DNA from: Branchinecta lynchi | Lineage: Eukaryota > Arthropoda > Branchiopoda > Anostraca > Branchinectidae | Reading direction: 5' to 3' | Length of the DNA: 64,000 bases | Assembly (NCBI GenBank): GCA_023053575.1 | Contig: JAKZAP010000009.1 | Coordinates: 18,643,869-18,707,868, forward strand | The notes under the pieces: generated by a model | What the model was told of the DNA's origin: nothing | The model's database searches: none | The model's input: the letters and a program-made list of their open reading frames with translations, nothing else | Translations under genes and position numbers: made by a program | Part shown: positions 24,101-35,500 of the stretch, in pieces | Numbering within the stretch: the stretch's first letter is position 1 | Layout: each line of letters opens with the position of its first letter

Positions 24101-27100
24101 ACCTACAGAAGAAGAAGAGGAGATGCAATCCAAACATTCAAAATACTTGACAAACAAGTAATGCCTCAACTCTTCAACTTTAGTACAGCAGTAAGGAATA
24201 GAGGGCACTCAAAGAAGATCAGCAAGCATCCACTAGTACCCAAGCTAGAAACCAGTTCTTCACAACTCGAGTGATCAACAACTGGAACCAGGGGTGTCAC
24301 TAGCCTTTTACCTTTAGGGCGGGGACGTCCGGTTTGTGCCGACGGACCCAAAAATGTGCCGACAAAAAACGGCGTACGTTTCCCGCGAGCACAGAACAGA
24401 ACCGGGCTAAAACTAACTGTAATGTATCAGTTGAGATTATTCCTCTGATGTAATTTTGTATTTTAAGTTCACACATTTGGCTTTTCATTTTAGCTTTCGT
24501 TAAAAAGCGAAGCTTCCAACGACTGTATCAAGAACAAGTAAACTAAGCGGCGCAGGCGAAATTTTTTAAATCTGCCTTTTTTCCGGAATAATTTAGCTAT
24601 ACCTACCATACAAGTTCTAGCTTTTAACGTGTTTCAGACCCCCACGAATTTCAATCCTAAAACGACAACTAAATGAACACAGTTCTTCCAAATAAAGAAT
24701 ACTACAAAATGCGCCGCATGCAAAATTTGTGTGTAAACTAACTGTAATTCATCAGTTGAGATTATTTCTTTGTTATATTTTGGTATATTCAAGTTCAGAT
24801 ATTTCAGATATTAAGCTTTCGCTTAAAAGCGAAGCTTCCGACGACTGTACTAAGACAAGTTAAACCAAGCGGCGCAGGCGAAAGTTTTTAAATCTGCCTT
24901 TCTTCCGGAAAAATTTTACTATAGTACCGTACAATTTCCGGCTTTTAACGTGGATGAAACCCCAAGAATTTCTGTCCTAAAACAAAACTCAATGATCCAC
25001 CGTTCTTCCAAATAGAGAATACTACAAAAAGCGCCGCCGGCGAAATTTTGGGTAAAACTATCTGTAGTGCATCAGTTGAGATTGAGATTGAACTAAGCAA
25101 CGCCGGCGAAAATTTTTTAAGTCAGTATTTTTTCCTGAAAAATTTACGCCCGACAAATGTTTGCAGAATTTGATTTCTTACGTATAGAAAGGCCCGATGT
25201 GTTGACAAGAATACCGACGCCCGACAAAAGCATTCAGAATTCAATTTCTTTGTGTTTTGCCTGACAAGACAGTAAAGAACTTTAATTTTTATGTTGTGCG
25301 ATGTACCGACGAGGCTTGAACTTTTCGCATGCGCCCGATAAAAGTTTACAGAATTTGATTTTCTTTTTTTTGTTCGTGTAAAAAGAACCTAATGTGCCAA
25401 CGAGAATACTGATGCCCGACAAAACCATGTGGCAACGAAAAATACCGAGGCACGACATAAGCATACGAAATTCGATTTCTTCAGTGCTTTGCCCAACAAA
25501 TGTTTGCAGGATTTAATATCTTGCGTGTAAAAAGAACCAGGTGTGCCAACGAGTCAACCGACGCCCGACAAAAACATGAAGAATTAAGACTGTATTTCTT
25601 CTGGATTTCTTGTGTATAAAAAGAACCCGATGTGCCGACGAGCCTACCGAGGCATGACAAAAGCGTGCAGAAGTTGATTTCTTCAGTGTTTTGCCCGACA
25701 AATGTTTGCAGGATTTCATTTCTTGCGAATGAAAAGACCCCGATGTGCCGACGAGTCGACAGACGCCTGACAAAAGCATACGAAATTTTATTTCTTCTGT
25801 GTTTGTCCGACAAACAGGTGAATTTTCGCGGGGCTTTGCCCGACGAAAGCACTTTCTCAAGACCTTTAGGGGGGGGGGGAAGTCCCCCCCATAGTGACGC
25901 CCCTGACTGGAAATCCCTGTCCGAGGATACTGTCAACGCAGGAACAGTAGATGCTTTCAAAGTTAAGTTGAACAAGGAATGGTCGTCAAAAGCCTGGAAG
26001 TACGAATGGGATGCAGCGGAGTCAGCAACCAGACATTAGCTGTCTACAAACTAATTAGAAAATCCAACCAAAAAAATCATCACACCAACAGCGACTCTAC
26101 AGGAGCATTGGCACCTTTGTTGCTGGACAATGCGATTTAAGGTAATTTAAGTCATAACAAGCGACCCAGAAAAAGTTGCAGCCTGCGAGCAGTACCCACC
26201 CCTAGGAGCCAGTGACCATGCATCTGTTGTCACATCCATGCTATTGTATTCAGACGCAAACAATTAAAGACTGAGCAAGTTTACAGACTATGATGCAATA
26301 CGCAAGGACCTTCAGTTAACTGTTTGGGACAATTCAGAATCTAGGACTGTAGAAGAAATGTGGGGAGAGCTCAAGCATGTGTTACTGAGACTCGAAGAAA
26401 AACACACCAAAGTGAAGTGGAATCGCAAGCCTAAGACATTACCTTTCCTGACTAAAACTGTAAAAAGACTCATAAATCAAAAAGACAGAGCCTGGAAAAG
26501 GTACAAGAAGGAGACTACGAGTGCTAACTGGGAGAACTTTAAATCCATAAGAAACAAACTCAGAAATGAGACAAGAAGCCTAGCTGAAAAATATGAATAC
26601 TCTGTAGCCAAAGATAGCAAGAAGAACCCCAAGAAGTTCTGGCAATATGTCTCTGCAAAAGAGCCAGGGAGACATGCAGTTCCAGATCTCACTCAAGAAG
26701 GGAACAAAATCACAGATCCAACTGAAAAAGCAAATTTACTCAACAAACAGTTTGAAATGGCCTTTTCAACCGACGATAGTCAGGATAATCCCCAACCACC
26801 AACTTACAACATCAGTACACCTATGGAAAAGATCAAAATCAGTGTTGACTGTGTCTTGAAGAAATTAAGGAAGCTAGATCCCTAGAAATCTAAGGGACCA
26901 GATGGGCTTCACCCTCGACTGTTGAAGGAGGTGTCAGTGCAAATTGTTGGACCACTAACAAAACTCTTCAACCTCTCACTGAAAACAGAGACCATCCCTT
27001 CAGATTGGAAAAAGGCGCATGTGACCCCTATACACAAAAAGGGAAGGAAGGACTCACCAATTAATTACAGGCCTATAAGTATTACATCAGTTGTCTGCAA

Positions 27101-29126
27101 AATACTCGAATCTCTAATCAACAGTGCTATAACAGAACACCTTATCAAGAACAAGCTAGAACATGAAGGACAGCATGGCTTCAGAAACGGTAGGTCTGTG
27201 GACACAAACCTCATAGATTCATATGACTATGTGACAAAGCTGGTTGATTCGGGTTTCCCAGTTGAAATTGCACTGTCTGATCTGGCAAAGGCCTTTGATA
27301 AAGTATCACATAGACTCTTGATACTCATACTTCAGGCCCTGGGGATACATGCTTCATCTATAGCTTGGATTAAAGATTTTCTGACTGGACGCTCTCAACA
27401 AGTGAAAATAGCAACAGGCCCAGGAAGTTCAGTCCTGTCAGAAGCCATCAGTCACAAGTGGAGTCCCGCAAGGAAGTGTGCTGGGTCCAAGTCTCTAACC
27501 TGTACATCAATGACGCCCCTATTGGAATCAATAGCAAAATGACACTATATGCAGATGATTCAAAACTCATGGGGTCAGTTGAGAATCCAAGAAAGGTTGA
27601 GACTCTACAGGAAGACATTGACAAGCTCACCAATTGGGTAAACAAATGGCAACTTCAGTTTTAACACTGAAAAGTGCAAACTTGTACATATTGGCAAAAA
27701 CAACCCCAAGTCAGTGTACACTATGACCGACTAAAATGGTATCAGAGCCCCCATAACACCAACAGAAGAGGAGAGAGATCTTGGAGTCCTGGTTGACAAC
27801 AAGCTTAAGTTCAGCAACCATGCAAAGAAACTAGCAGCTAAAGCAAACCAGACACTTGGCATAATCAAAAGAACATTCACCAGCCGATCCAAACTGGTAG
27901 TTGCAAAGCTTTACAAAGGCCTAGTTAGACCAAAGTTGGAGGTTGGTATGTCGGTTGCCAGTCCAGGTCTAAAAAAGGACTGTGAAGTACAAAAAAAAGT
28001 ACAGAGAAGGGCCACCAAATTAGTCCACGGTTTAAAAGACAGGTCCTACAGCCAGAGAGCCAGAGCCAGAGACTTCAAGAGCTCAACCTACCAAGCCTTA
28101 CCTACAGAAGAAGAAGAGGAGATGCAATCCAAACATTCAAAATACTTGACAAACAAGTAATGCCTCAACTCTTCAACTTCAGTACAGCGGGAAGGAATAG
28201 CGGGCACTCAAAGAAGATCAGCAAGCCATCCACTAGTACCCAAGCTAGAAACCAGTTCTTCACAACTCGAGTGATCAACAACTGGAACTCCCTGTCCGAG
28301 GATACTGTCAATGCAGGAACAGTAGAAGCTTTCAAAGTTAAGGTAGACAAGGAATGGTCGTCAAAAGCCTGGAAGTACGAATGGGGTGCAGCGGAGTCAG
28401 CAGCCAGACATTAGCTGTCTACAAACTAACTAGAAAATCCAACCAAAAAATCATCACACCACCAGCGACTCTACAGGAGCATTGTCACCTTTGTCGCTGG
28501 ACAATGCGATTTAAGGTAATTAAGGTAAGATGTCTTTTTGGGTTTACTGCCTGCACTATTTCTTCTTGGTTAAAGCAGCAGCTTGAAGGGAAGCAAGGAC
28601 TTGGTCTGTAAGCAAGTCTGCAATTCTCAAGAAGCCCTGCCGTCTTCGCTGGAACCACTCCAGTTGAAAACAAATTTTGAAAGAATCAGTCCAGGAGCAG
28701 ACGGGAAATAGACCTGCAGAGTGCAACAAAAACAAAGCTAAGCCTAAGGTCACACTCAGCCCTTTCAAAATAAGATGAAAATGGCTGTGGGCTAAACATT
28801 TTTGTCAAGAATTCTGTAGTAAAAGTTGCCTGACATGGGATTCGGCAATCTTACACTATTAGCAGATGTTCAAATCAGTCACCAGGTCACATAAGCAATA
28901 AGCATATGCTACCTAGCTCACAGTAGCCAGACTGTAGCCTAATAGTAAACTTACCAACTGGAACAAATGGGTTTTCAGAAAGTTTCCTCTTAAGCTTCTC
29001 CTTGGCAGTCTCTTGATGAAGAGCATCAGCAGGACCAAGCCCTACTTCTTCACGTACTCTAATCCATTCTAATTCAGCATCAGAAAGTTTTCCAGCGTTA
29101 CTAGCCATTTTCAAAAATCTTGCCAA
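21018..29126 (-). CDS. HIGD2A: HIG1-domain protein (HIGD2A-like, Rcf1 family)
   Basis: Two exons join at a phase-1 intron: 29126-28955 and 21184-21018, giving 112 residues from the first ATG, or 106 from the ATG at 29108. Human HIGD2A is 106 residues, which favours the second. HIG1 proteins are small two-helix inner-mitochondrial-membrane proteins that help assemble cytochrome c oxidase and respiratory supercomplexes. Visible features are a charged N-terminal arm, NPFVPVG at the exon junction, a first hydrophobic segment GCLLTAAALSYGLF, then QLMMRARIGAQ, which fits the family motif QX3RXRX3Q, and a second hydrophobic segment FTVAAIIGGVIVAA ending KSKE. The 7.8-kb intron is packed with LINE and MITE debris. 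The gene is divergent from NOP16, with 272 bp between outermost ATGs. The family assignment is secure; the orthology to HIGD2A rather than HIGD1 is inferred from the conserved neighbour and the NPxVPxG-C motif. Confidence 0.9.
21673..21790 (+). repeat. tRNA-derived SINE head joined to a hAT-like terminus
   Basis: CCCTTGGTAGCTCAGTGGTAGAGCACTGGTC (21673-21703) matches a tRNA 5' half with A box. At 21709 it changes to CAGTGGTTCCCAACCTTTTC, a terminus typical of hAT (Charlie-type) elements. No anticodon arm or B box follows, so it is not a tRNA gene. A shorter SINE-like match is at 23389. Confidence 0.55.
21795..22143. other. Intronic, no further feature recognised
   Basis: AT-rich sequence in the HIGD2A intron, probably the inner part of the hAT-like element starting at 21709. 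The opposite terminus is not seen. Confidence 0.4.
22144..22438. mobile_element. hAT-like MITE (CAGAGGCGTCAC end)
   Basis: The ends CAGAGGCGTCACGCATGG and TGGCTAGTAACACCTCTG are imperfect inverted repeats, closely related to 8365-8601. No clean 8-bp duplication is visible. Confidence 0.65.
22785..22935. repeat. Foldback repeat, degenerate hammerhead-type family
   Basis: Arms around TTTTATTAGAGCTATATTTC and GAAATATAGCTCTAATAAAA pair over about 50 bp. The unit is a diverged relative of 43361-43546; the CTGANGA box is lost. Confidence 0.7.
22959..23332. mobile_element. MITE, AGTTGCGTTTT family, long perfect inverted ends
   Basis: The first 25 bp (AGTTGCGTTTTTGATCCGAA and five more) are repeated inverted at the right end without mismatch. 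It is flanked by ATT on both sides (22956-22958, 23333-23335). Inside are ATTCTCGATTCT motifs. It has no coding capacity. Confidence 0.85.
23336..24027. other. Intronic, no clear feature
   Basis: Apart from a short SINE-like match (CCCCTTGGTAGCTCA near 23389), no element or exon is recognised. Confidence 0.45.
24028..26150 (+). pseudogene. CR1-like LINE 3' fragment split by a hAT-like element
   Basis: The two halves 24028-24288 and 25906-26150 align with the second copy at about 28013-28530. They encode the C-terminal part of ORF2 (TTRVINNW, SLSEDTVNAGTV, KEWSSKAWKYEW) and end in the stem-loop and TTTAAGGTAATTTAAG tail. It is 5'-truncated and interrupted. Confidence 0.8.
24289..25905. mobile_element. 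hAT-like element, 1.6 kb, with 8-bp duplication and empty site
   Basis: The ends CAGGGGTGTCACTAG and CCATAGTGACGCCCCTG are flanked by ACTGGAAC (24281-24288) and ACTGGAAA (25906-25913). The sister LINE copy at 28281 has ACTGGAACTCC uninterrupted. The interior has GGCGCAGGCGAAA boxes and GTGCCGACGAG/GCCCGACAAA repeats as in 13557-15320. No transposase is seen. Confidence 0.85.
26151..28530 (+). pseudogene. CR1/Jockey-like LINE reverse transcriptase, decayed
   Basis: The frames in order are 26358-26885, 26922-27542, 27458-27664, 27936-28160 and 28160-28414. Visible parts are a linker rich in Lys, then RT blocks (IPSDWKKAHVTPIHKKGRK, INYRPISITSVVCKILE, LSDLAKAFDKVSH, YADDSKLMG) and the C-terminal SLSEDTVNAGTV region. 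The endonuclease and any ORF1 are absent. It is broken by a TAG at 26883-26885, a frame change near 27450 and another near 27660. It ends in the stem-loop and TTAAGGTAA tail. It sits in sense orientation opposite to HIGD2A, directly after a shorter copy of the same family. Confidence 0.85.
28462..28530 (+). other. LINE 3'-terminal stem-loop and tail
   Basis: CCAGCGAC (28462-28469) pairs with GTCGCTGG (28493-28500), followed by GCGATTTAAGGTAATTAAGG. Compared with 15474, the eighth pair has changed C-G to G-C. Confidence 0.7.
28545..28745 (-). repeat. Copy of the repeat found in the 61-kb foldback
   Basis: It shares TTTCTTCTTGGTT, GGACTTGGTC, GCAAGTC and GCCGTCTTC blocks with 61160-61340 and 61490-61740. 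On the minus strand it encodes RIADLLTDQVLASLQAAALT; the matching frames at the 61-kb arms give RITDLLTDQVRAS. Likely a repeat; the source of the coding-like pattern is unknown. Confidence 0.6.
28955..29126 (-). CDS. HIGD2A: HIGD2A-like gene, coding exon 1
   Basis: This is 172 nt from the upstream ATG. The donor is G|GTAAGT, with GT at 28954-28953. It encodes the N-terminal arm with KLSDAELEWIRVREEVGLG and the NPFVPV motif. An in-frame second ATG is at 29108. Confidence 0.88.
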
Positions 29127-29398
29127 GAGAATTAAGAAAAGTCAAGAAAAAGACGAAAAATAAACAAACAGACGATCCGGACGGAGCAAACTTCTCCACG
29201 AAAACAGAACTAAAAAAGTCTTGGATTGTTTCTTCATCAGAATTAAACTGAGACTGGAAATATTTTTATTTTTATTTACAAATCCTTACAATATTCGAAA
29301 TATTGATTTGTTTTCTTGACGTTTAGTTTCTTTTTCGTTTCATAGCGCCATTGTTCTCCTCAAGCACGTTGCCGTCAAGTTTGAAATCTTAAGAAATC
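29127..29398. promoter_or_regulatory. Bidirectional promoter region of HIGD2A and NOP16
   Basis: The 272 bp between the two outermost start codons lacks a TATA box placed for either gene. Near the NOP16 side, GCGCCATTGTT (29346-29356; AACAATGGCGC on the minus strand) resembles a YY1-type CCAT core, as is common in divergent housekeeping promoters. It is mostly free of recognised repeats, unlike its surroundings. Confidence 0.6.
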
Positions 29399-29508
29399 AT
29401 GGGAGTAAAAAGTCGAAGAATTCGAGGACGCAAAAGGTATCACTACTCAGCCAATAGGAATAAGAAGAAGAACGATCGTCGGAGGAGGAATAATCCAGGC
29501 ATTCCAAG
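29399..29508 (+). CDS. NOP16: NOP16 coding exon 1
   Basis: The ATG is at 29399-29401 and the exon ends CCAAG|GTGAGT at 29508, phase 2. It encodes 36 codons plus two bases, strongly basic. It is too short to appear as a long open frame. Confidence 0.9.
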
Positions 29509-32500
29509 GTGAGTGGATTATTCTATTTACATAGGAGCATGTTTGCTTGAATAGTTCCTTAAATTTAAATAATGAAGTATTGTGTCTAAATGTAGAATGA
29601 AGATCCATAACACTCAAGCCGCGATTCTTAGGGCAGTCTTAGGGGTCCTTAATAAGCTATCTTGACTATCTGGTGCAGGAGGGGTACACTGTAAAAAGTT
29701 TCTCCTAGCCTAGGGTAACTATCCTAGTTCCCGAACGTCCTACCTCTTCATGAGTTTGATATTCAGAAGAAGAAAATGAAAAACCTCTACTCTAGCTTCT
29801 GAATGCACGGTTGGATCGAATTTTGAAATTGCCGCTTATCTTTATTGAGTAGTGGTGGTGCGTTTTTTGTCCTTACTCGCTATGTTCCTCCATCAACTCG
29901 CACTCAAAAGAACCAGAAAGTAAATCTAATACTTAGAAAGAGCTCTTCTGCGATCCGTTTGCTTCCATTTTGGGAGGTTTTTAAATTATAAATTTTGACA
30001 CTATTCGAAAGAGGGCATCTTTCTCCATGAAACATACTTAAGGTTTTAGTGATGTTGCTTCCTATACTATACCTATACAATTTTGGCCAAGGGTACTATC
30101 GTTCTGAAACTGGTAGCATGCGTGTTTCAGTTTCAGTACCATACAAAATCCTCGAGTTCCTTTTCTGTGGTTTCCGCCCATTTTTTTAGTTTCATCGTCT
30201 AGGACCCCTCTTAAAAATCCTTTATCAAGTAATTTTGCTTATTGTTCAGGCTTTTACGAAAAAGGAAAATTCCCGGTCCCCGAACAGTCAAAGAAAAATC
30301 ATTCGGAAAAACTATCCTGGTTCTCGAACTTACAGTTTATGAATCCAAATGAGAAGAATATATGGGATGAACATCCTGGGAAGTGGTGTGCCAAGTTCTT
30401 CTGTGTTTCACTTGAGTAGCCTACAAGTGCCAACTACTCCAGATGGGCCCCGTAGCCCATCTACAGGGCCTACAATATTCTGAATCAATCTTTTTGTCAA
30501 ATATGTTACTGCAATTGTGCCCGGCAATATATTCTCTAGTGGGCTTTGTGCCAAAATGCCCCCCAATTGTTGGCCTATCGTTGTTCATGCTGTCCTTTAA
30601 TGCTAATCTTCCCACGTAATCCTTAATTTCGTATATTATATTTGGTTTTTCATTTCATCTTTCGCTAAAATAGCGAAGCTTACAACGACTTTACCCAGAA
30701 AAAGTTTAAGCAGCGCAGGCAAAAATTTTTTAATCTGCCTTTTTTTTCAGGAAAAGTTTGCTATACGTACCATGCAAGTTCTAGCTTTAAATGTGTTTAA
30801 AACCCCCAAGAATTTAAATGCAACAAAAACGAGGCTCAGATCACGAGGAACCTCCAAGGTAGGAGACTGCAGCATTGGTATAGACTGGAATGGCACTGTC
30901 CAAACTTAATCAAAGCCATCAGACGTTTAAAACTATTAGGGCCACACATATGTTTGCGCCAGCCCTGTTAAATTTGTGTAAATAAAGACTATCAAAATAC
31001 ATCCATCCTGACCTTCTTCTTCTTCTTTATGTTGGGCCTCTTTGGACGGCGTGACGCTCCATTTAGGCCTCTTCCTTTTGCGGCCTTGCAGTCTGACTGC
31101 TCAGGACTGCAATGGTCTTCTCAGAGTTTTCTTCTTCTGTTGTGGTGATTGGTAGAGTAACTGTAGTAGTCTTCATTGGGTTTTAATTTTGGTCATACTA
31201 GGTGGTCAAGTTCCATGCATCGGAGAAATGAATGGATTGCTAGTATGGCATGCTTTTCCGCGCCTTTTGGTGGTGGTGGTTGTTTGGTGAGGGAGTAGGT
31301 GGTTTTCTGAAGTCGGAGTGATGCGAATATTCTTTCAATCTGTTGTCTCTCGTTTCTTGTGGGTAAGCTGGTACATTCGAAGAGCAGGTGGTCAATAGTC
31401 TCATCCTTTCTCGAGCAGAGGCGACAGAGTGGCGATGTTGGTACAGTTCCATCTGCATTGGGGATTTTGTAGTGGTGCGCTTGGTGGTTCAGGTTGTTGG
31501 TGTTTGCTCGTATACGGTGGTAGAATGCTGTCAGATGTCGGGATCGGAAAGGTGACAGGTGTGGTTCTTGATGGGGTCCTCGAATTCTGTTTGTTCTACT
31601 TCTCATTACATCTCTGATAGGGAGTGGTCTTCCACTTTCCACCGGGTTCGACAGCGCCTTTTTGGCTGCTGTATCGACAAGTTCGTTTCCAGGAATCCCC
31701 ATGTGACTTGGAATATACTGGAAAGTGGGTTTGTTTCCTTGTTCATGGATATGCTTGAGGAGGCTTGCTGTGTGGTGCAGATCTATGTCTTCAGATGGGA
31801 ATGTGGGCCTTTCGATGAGGTGCAGGGCAGATTTTGAGTCTGAATATATGACAAGGTCTGTCTTTGACAGTTTCATCCTCATGATTAGCTCAAGTGCGAT
31901 GTTGATTGCTGCTATTTCAGCACTTAGGATGCTTGACTCTTTCGGTAGCTTTTCTGTTGCAAAAAGTTTCTGAGTTGGGAGGTATGCAGCTGCTCCAGTG
32001 GTACCAAGTTCAGATTTTGATCCGTCTACATATATTGGGGTATGGTTTTGGTAGATGGTGGATGATATGTGGTGGAAGTGGGTTGTTGCCAAGTGAGGGA
32101 GGAGGTCACCCTTTTTAGTCGGTAGGAAGGTAGTTCTGACGATTGGGAGTTGCCGTGTCCATGGTGCTCTGTCTTCTATTTTTGGGGTCAGTGATGATTC
32201 TACGGTTGGGAGTGTGATTTGATGGGTCCGAAATTCGGCCAGCATAGATGTTCGCGGCTGGTGGCTTGCTCGTGTAGGTCTATGTAGGATGTGGTGGGGC
32301 GTGGTTTCAAGTTTTGTCAGCTGTCGTGCCATTAGTATCTGTCTTCGGAGCTCGATAGTGGTTATCCCTGCTTCTCCGCGTAGGAATTGGGCTTTTGTGG
32401 TTCGTCTCATTCCTGTTGCGATTCTCAGTGCAGTGTTTTGCACAGTTTCGAGGTGACGAAAATGTTGTTTTGCGCACGTGCCGTAGACTGTCAGCCCGTA

Positions 32501-35500
32501 GTCCATTTGAGATCGGATGTACATCTTGTAGAATTCGACGAGGGTTTTGTCTGAGCACCCCCATGGGGTTCCTGCTAGGCGTAGCATGATTTTCATTTTT
32601 CGGTGGCATCTGGTGATAATGTCTTGGATATGGGGTTGGAATGTGAGTTTCTGATCAAGAAGTATTCCCAAGTATTTTACAGTTTTTGACTCTGGTATTG
32701 CTGTTCCGTTGATGGTGAGGTTAGCTTGCACAGAAGTCCTCTTGCGGTGGAATTGCACTATACTTGATTTAGCTGGAGCGATTGGTAGTCCTGACGTATT
32801 TGAGAAGGTAGAGACTTCATCCAGGGCGGTTTGAAGCTTTGAGTGGGCCTCGATGAAGGTAGCTCCTATGCTCCACACTGTTAAATCGTCTGCAAATTCA
32901 CCTTTTGGTAGTGAAACTTGTAGTCCTGACAGGAACAGGGCGAATAGTAGACAGCTCATTACTGCTCCTTGCGGCAGTCCTTTTTGTATGTTTTTTGTTG
33001 ATGAGAGTTTGCCATTAACTCGGACTACAAAAGATCTGTCAGACATGAAGTCAGTGATGAATTCGGCTACTTTCTTTGGGAATCCAAGTTGGAGAAGCCT
33101 TCTATAGGTTTTTGTCTTTTTGACATTATCGTATGCTCCCTCGAAGTCCAAGAAAGCAGCGGTGAGGATGGTTCCTTTGCTGAACGAGAGTCGGATTTCT
33201 TCTGTTAGGCGGATGACGATGTCAATAGCTGAATGGTGCTTTCTGAACCCGGTTTGAGTTTGAGGAATTAGCTTGTTTCTCTCTGAGAACCAATAAATCC
33301 TGTTGTATATGATTCTCTCGAGGATTTTCCCTAGTGTAGGTAGGACCATAATTGGTCTATACGACTTTGGATCATCCTTGGGTTTTCCTGGTTTGAGTAT
33401 GGGTGTGATAACTGCGATTTTCCATACTTTTGGAAACATTGGCGCCGTCCAACATGTATTATATGTATGTAAGAGTGCTCTTTTGTACCTGTGGGTGCAG
33501 TGGGCGAGCCACTTTTGATGGATTTCATCTTTTCCTGGGCAGCAATCCTTGCTTTCGCTTATTGCTCTGTTTAGTTCTTCCATGGAGATGGGTTTTGTGA
33601 GGTCTGCATGCCCAGTCTGTGGGCACAGGTCTTCTATGCTGCAATCTTCCTGGGGTTCTGTTGCATTTGAGGGGGGGTCACTGAATTTTTCTGCATATAT
33701 TTCGGCATACAATTCTGCTTTTTCATCGTCTGTTTCTACTGTTTTTCCATTGTTCAACAGGGAGTATCGTAGAGGGTCGGTGTTGGTTTGTTTGCCTGTC
33801 ATTCGATTCAGGAAACGATGTATTTTTCCTTCAGGGGTTTCTCTGCTCACATTTTGCAAATACTGGGTTATCTTACTGGTCTTGCATTTGTAGATAGCTC
33901 CTTTCAGCTTTGCTGCTGCTCGCTTAGCCTCTATTGCTGTTTCTACTGATGGGCTTTTCCTGAACCTTTTTTCAGCGAGCTTCTTGTTAGCACTTGCTGT
34001 TTGGCATTGTTGGTCCCACCATGGCTTTTGGCTTTTGTTTTTGTAAGTCTTGTGTGATTCTTTAGATTTTGGTATGGCTTTTGTGGCCGCGTCCAGTAAC
34101 AGCCGGTTGATCTTTTCTGACGAGGTTTCTGGGTTCGTACTTCCAAGAATTTCCGTATAATCATGGCTATTTAATACGTATTTGAACTTCTCCCAATCAG
34201 CTTTTTCGTTCAGGAACTTGGGAACATGGGCTTCACTATCAAAGCTGGCTCCAATTTCTGTCATTATCCCGAAGTGGTCTGTTCGGAGGTCATCTATTCT
34301 TCTTATATTTATTGAATTTATGATCGAGCTTGATACAATTTGGAGGTCTATCGTGGAGAATTTACCGGTTTTAATATCATAGTGCGTGTCCAGGTTTTCT
34401 GGGGTAGCCACTGTGATGTGTGGGTTGATTGAGGTAAGATTCTCCAGATATTTCCCAGCTCTGTTAGTTTTGTTTGACCTGTTGCCCCACTGTTGGCTAT
34501 GGGCGTTCATGTCTCCTAAAATGAGTATTTTTTCCTTTTCCATTTTATAGCCAACATCATTGAAGAAGTCTTCTGCATCATTATTGCCATTCGGGTTGTA
34601 GAATGATATAATATTGATTTCTTTCAGTATTTTGCTCCATATTTTTACGCCCACTGCGTCTACTTCATTCTTGTATGCGGGGTATCTTGTTCCACAGCTT
34701 TTTAAACTTTTTCGGACAAAGATGGCGACACCACCCCCTTTACGCCCAGATGTTCTGTCTTTTCGGAATAGATCAAATCCTGGTATGTGCACATCAGTAT
34801 TTTCATTAAAGTTTGTTTCTTGTAGGCAAACTATGCTGATATCCTTGGTTTCGATGTAATCCCTCAGTTCTTGGAGCTTTTGGTTGTTTAGGGAGTTGAC
34901 ATTCCATTGGAGTATTCTTAGCTGGTCGTATTTATGCTTCATTGGGTAGATGCACGTTGATCTGATTAAGCACTGCGGAGAGGTCGTGTTCCACTTCATC
35001 TATCAAGGCTTGGCCGAAGTAATGGATTGATGCTGCTCTTAGGATCTGTACTTTTGTTGGTCCTGGGAGGTTGGTAAGGTTCACTCTACTGTAGAGGAGG
35101 GTGTATTTGGTGAGGTTGAGCATCAGCAGTGTTGTTGTTGCTGGTGGTTGGTTGTGGTGTTGTGTGATTGTTGATGATGTTGTTGTTGGGTTCTTGGTTG
35201 TTGGGGTATGGCTAGTGGGGGTTGGTCGAGGGGTAATCTTCTGGATTCCGTGGATCGCTAGGCTTGTTGGTCTCTTTGCTGTTGTTATTGTTCTCGGCTG
35301 AACATGGTTACCTGATGTTGGTTTTGGGAGTGGTGGGAAGTTGTTGGTGTATGAAGCTGGTATGGACTTTGGTGTACTGCATGTCGGTGGCGCCCATTCT
35401 TGGTTAGGGGTATTTTGTGGGGTGGGTGGTTGAGCCTTCAGTTTTTGCTGTGCTAGCTGTATTGCTGCTATTGATACAGGGAGGTTCATCTTTTGCGCTA

